From assembly GCA_945787435.1 (NCBI GenBank), contig CALZHX010000296.1:1-5878 (forward strand): a DNA stretch of 5,878 bases, read 5' to 3'. The DNA is from an uncultured Woeseiaceae bacterium. GTDB lineage: Bacteria; Pseudomonadota; Gammaproteobacteria; Steroidobacterales; Woeseiaceae. The position numbers were made by a program, and so were the translations under genes. Below are positions 5,864 to 5,878 of the stretch, one piece after another (the first letter of the stretch is position 1; every line of letters begins with the position of its first letter). The notes under the pieces are model-generated. The model saw only the letters and a program-made list of their open reading frames with translations, had not been told where the DNA came from and did not search any database.

Positions 5864-5878
5864 ACTGACTCCTCAGTC
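5864..5878. repeat. Short inverted repeat at the predicted transcription start
   Basis: ACTGA (5864-5868), CTCC, TCAGT (5873-5877) is a perfect inverted repeat; the shifted pairing GACT (5867-5870), CCTC, AGTC (5875-5878) is also perfect. It spans the predicted start of the rightward promoter and reaches the window edge, so it could be an operator half-cut by the edge or the foot of a leader structure. Arms of 4-5 bp can arise by chance. Confidence 0.35.

Noticed and set aside
1..5878. Hidden mobile element, CRISPR array, phage or defence genes
   Set aside because: Nearly all the sequence is occupied by intact metabolic and regulatory genes; I saw no transposase, terminal repeats, spaced direct repeats or attachment site.

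Overview
The window is a compact Entner-Doudoroff (ED) glucose-catabolism locus from a bacterium, most likely a gammaproteobacterium. The evidence is the order zwf-pgl-edd-eda with a divergent RpiR-family regulator of the HexR type and HexR-like operator palindromes between them. As I recall it, this is the arrangement of Shewanella and other Alteromonadales-like lineages; Pseudomonas splits these genes differently. Base composition is moderately GC-rich by eye. I cannot name a genus.

Layout. Positions 1-4102 (minus strand) hold four tightly packed genes. Read in the direction of transcription they are zwf (4102-2630, glucose-6-phosphate dehydrogenase), pgl (2622-1939, 6-phosphogluconolactonase), edd (1926-115, 6-phosphogluconate dehydratase) and the first 37 codons of eda (113-1, KDPG aldolase, cut by the window edge). 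Gaps are 7, 12 and 1 nt, so this is almost certainly one transcript. Together the products take glucose-6-phosphate to pyruvate plus glyceraldehyde-3-phosphate with one NAD(P)H made by Zwf. Positions 4103-4198 are a 96-bp divergent control region with two HexR-type boxes flanking a stretch where weak candidate promoters for both directions overlap. Positions 4199-5017 (plus) are hexR, the probable regulator, which should sense KDPG, the Edd product. Positions 5797-5012 (minus) encode a divergent RibA/GTP cyclohydrolase II-like protein whose stop overlaps the hexR stop tail to tail. Positions 5798-5878 are intergenic and carry a good sigma-70-type promoter reading rightward out of the window, towards a gene that cannot be seen.

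The core is well known biology. The parts most worth a second look are the HexR box that runs into the hexR start codon (with no Shine-Dalgarno), the unusual RibA-like paralogue with a remodelled catalytic loop, the 6-bp convergent overlap of hexR with that gene, and the rightward promoter followed at once by a short inverted repeat. I found no insertion sequence, CRISPR array, tRNA, rRNA or strong intrinsic terminator.
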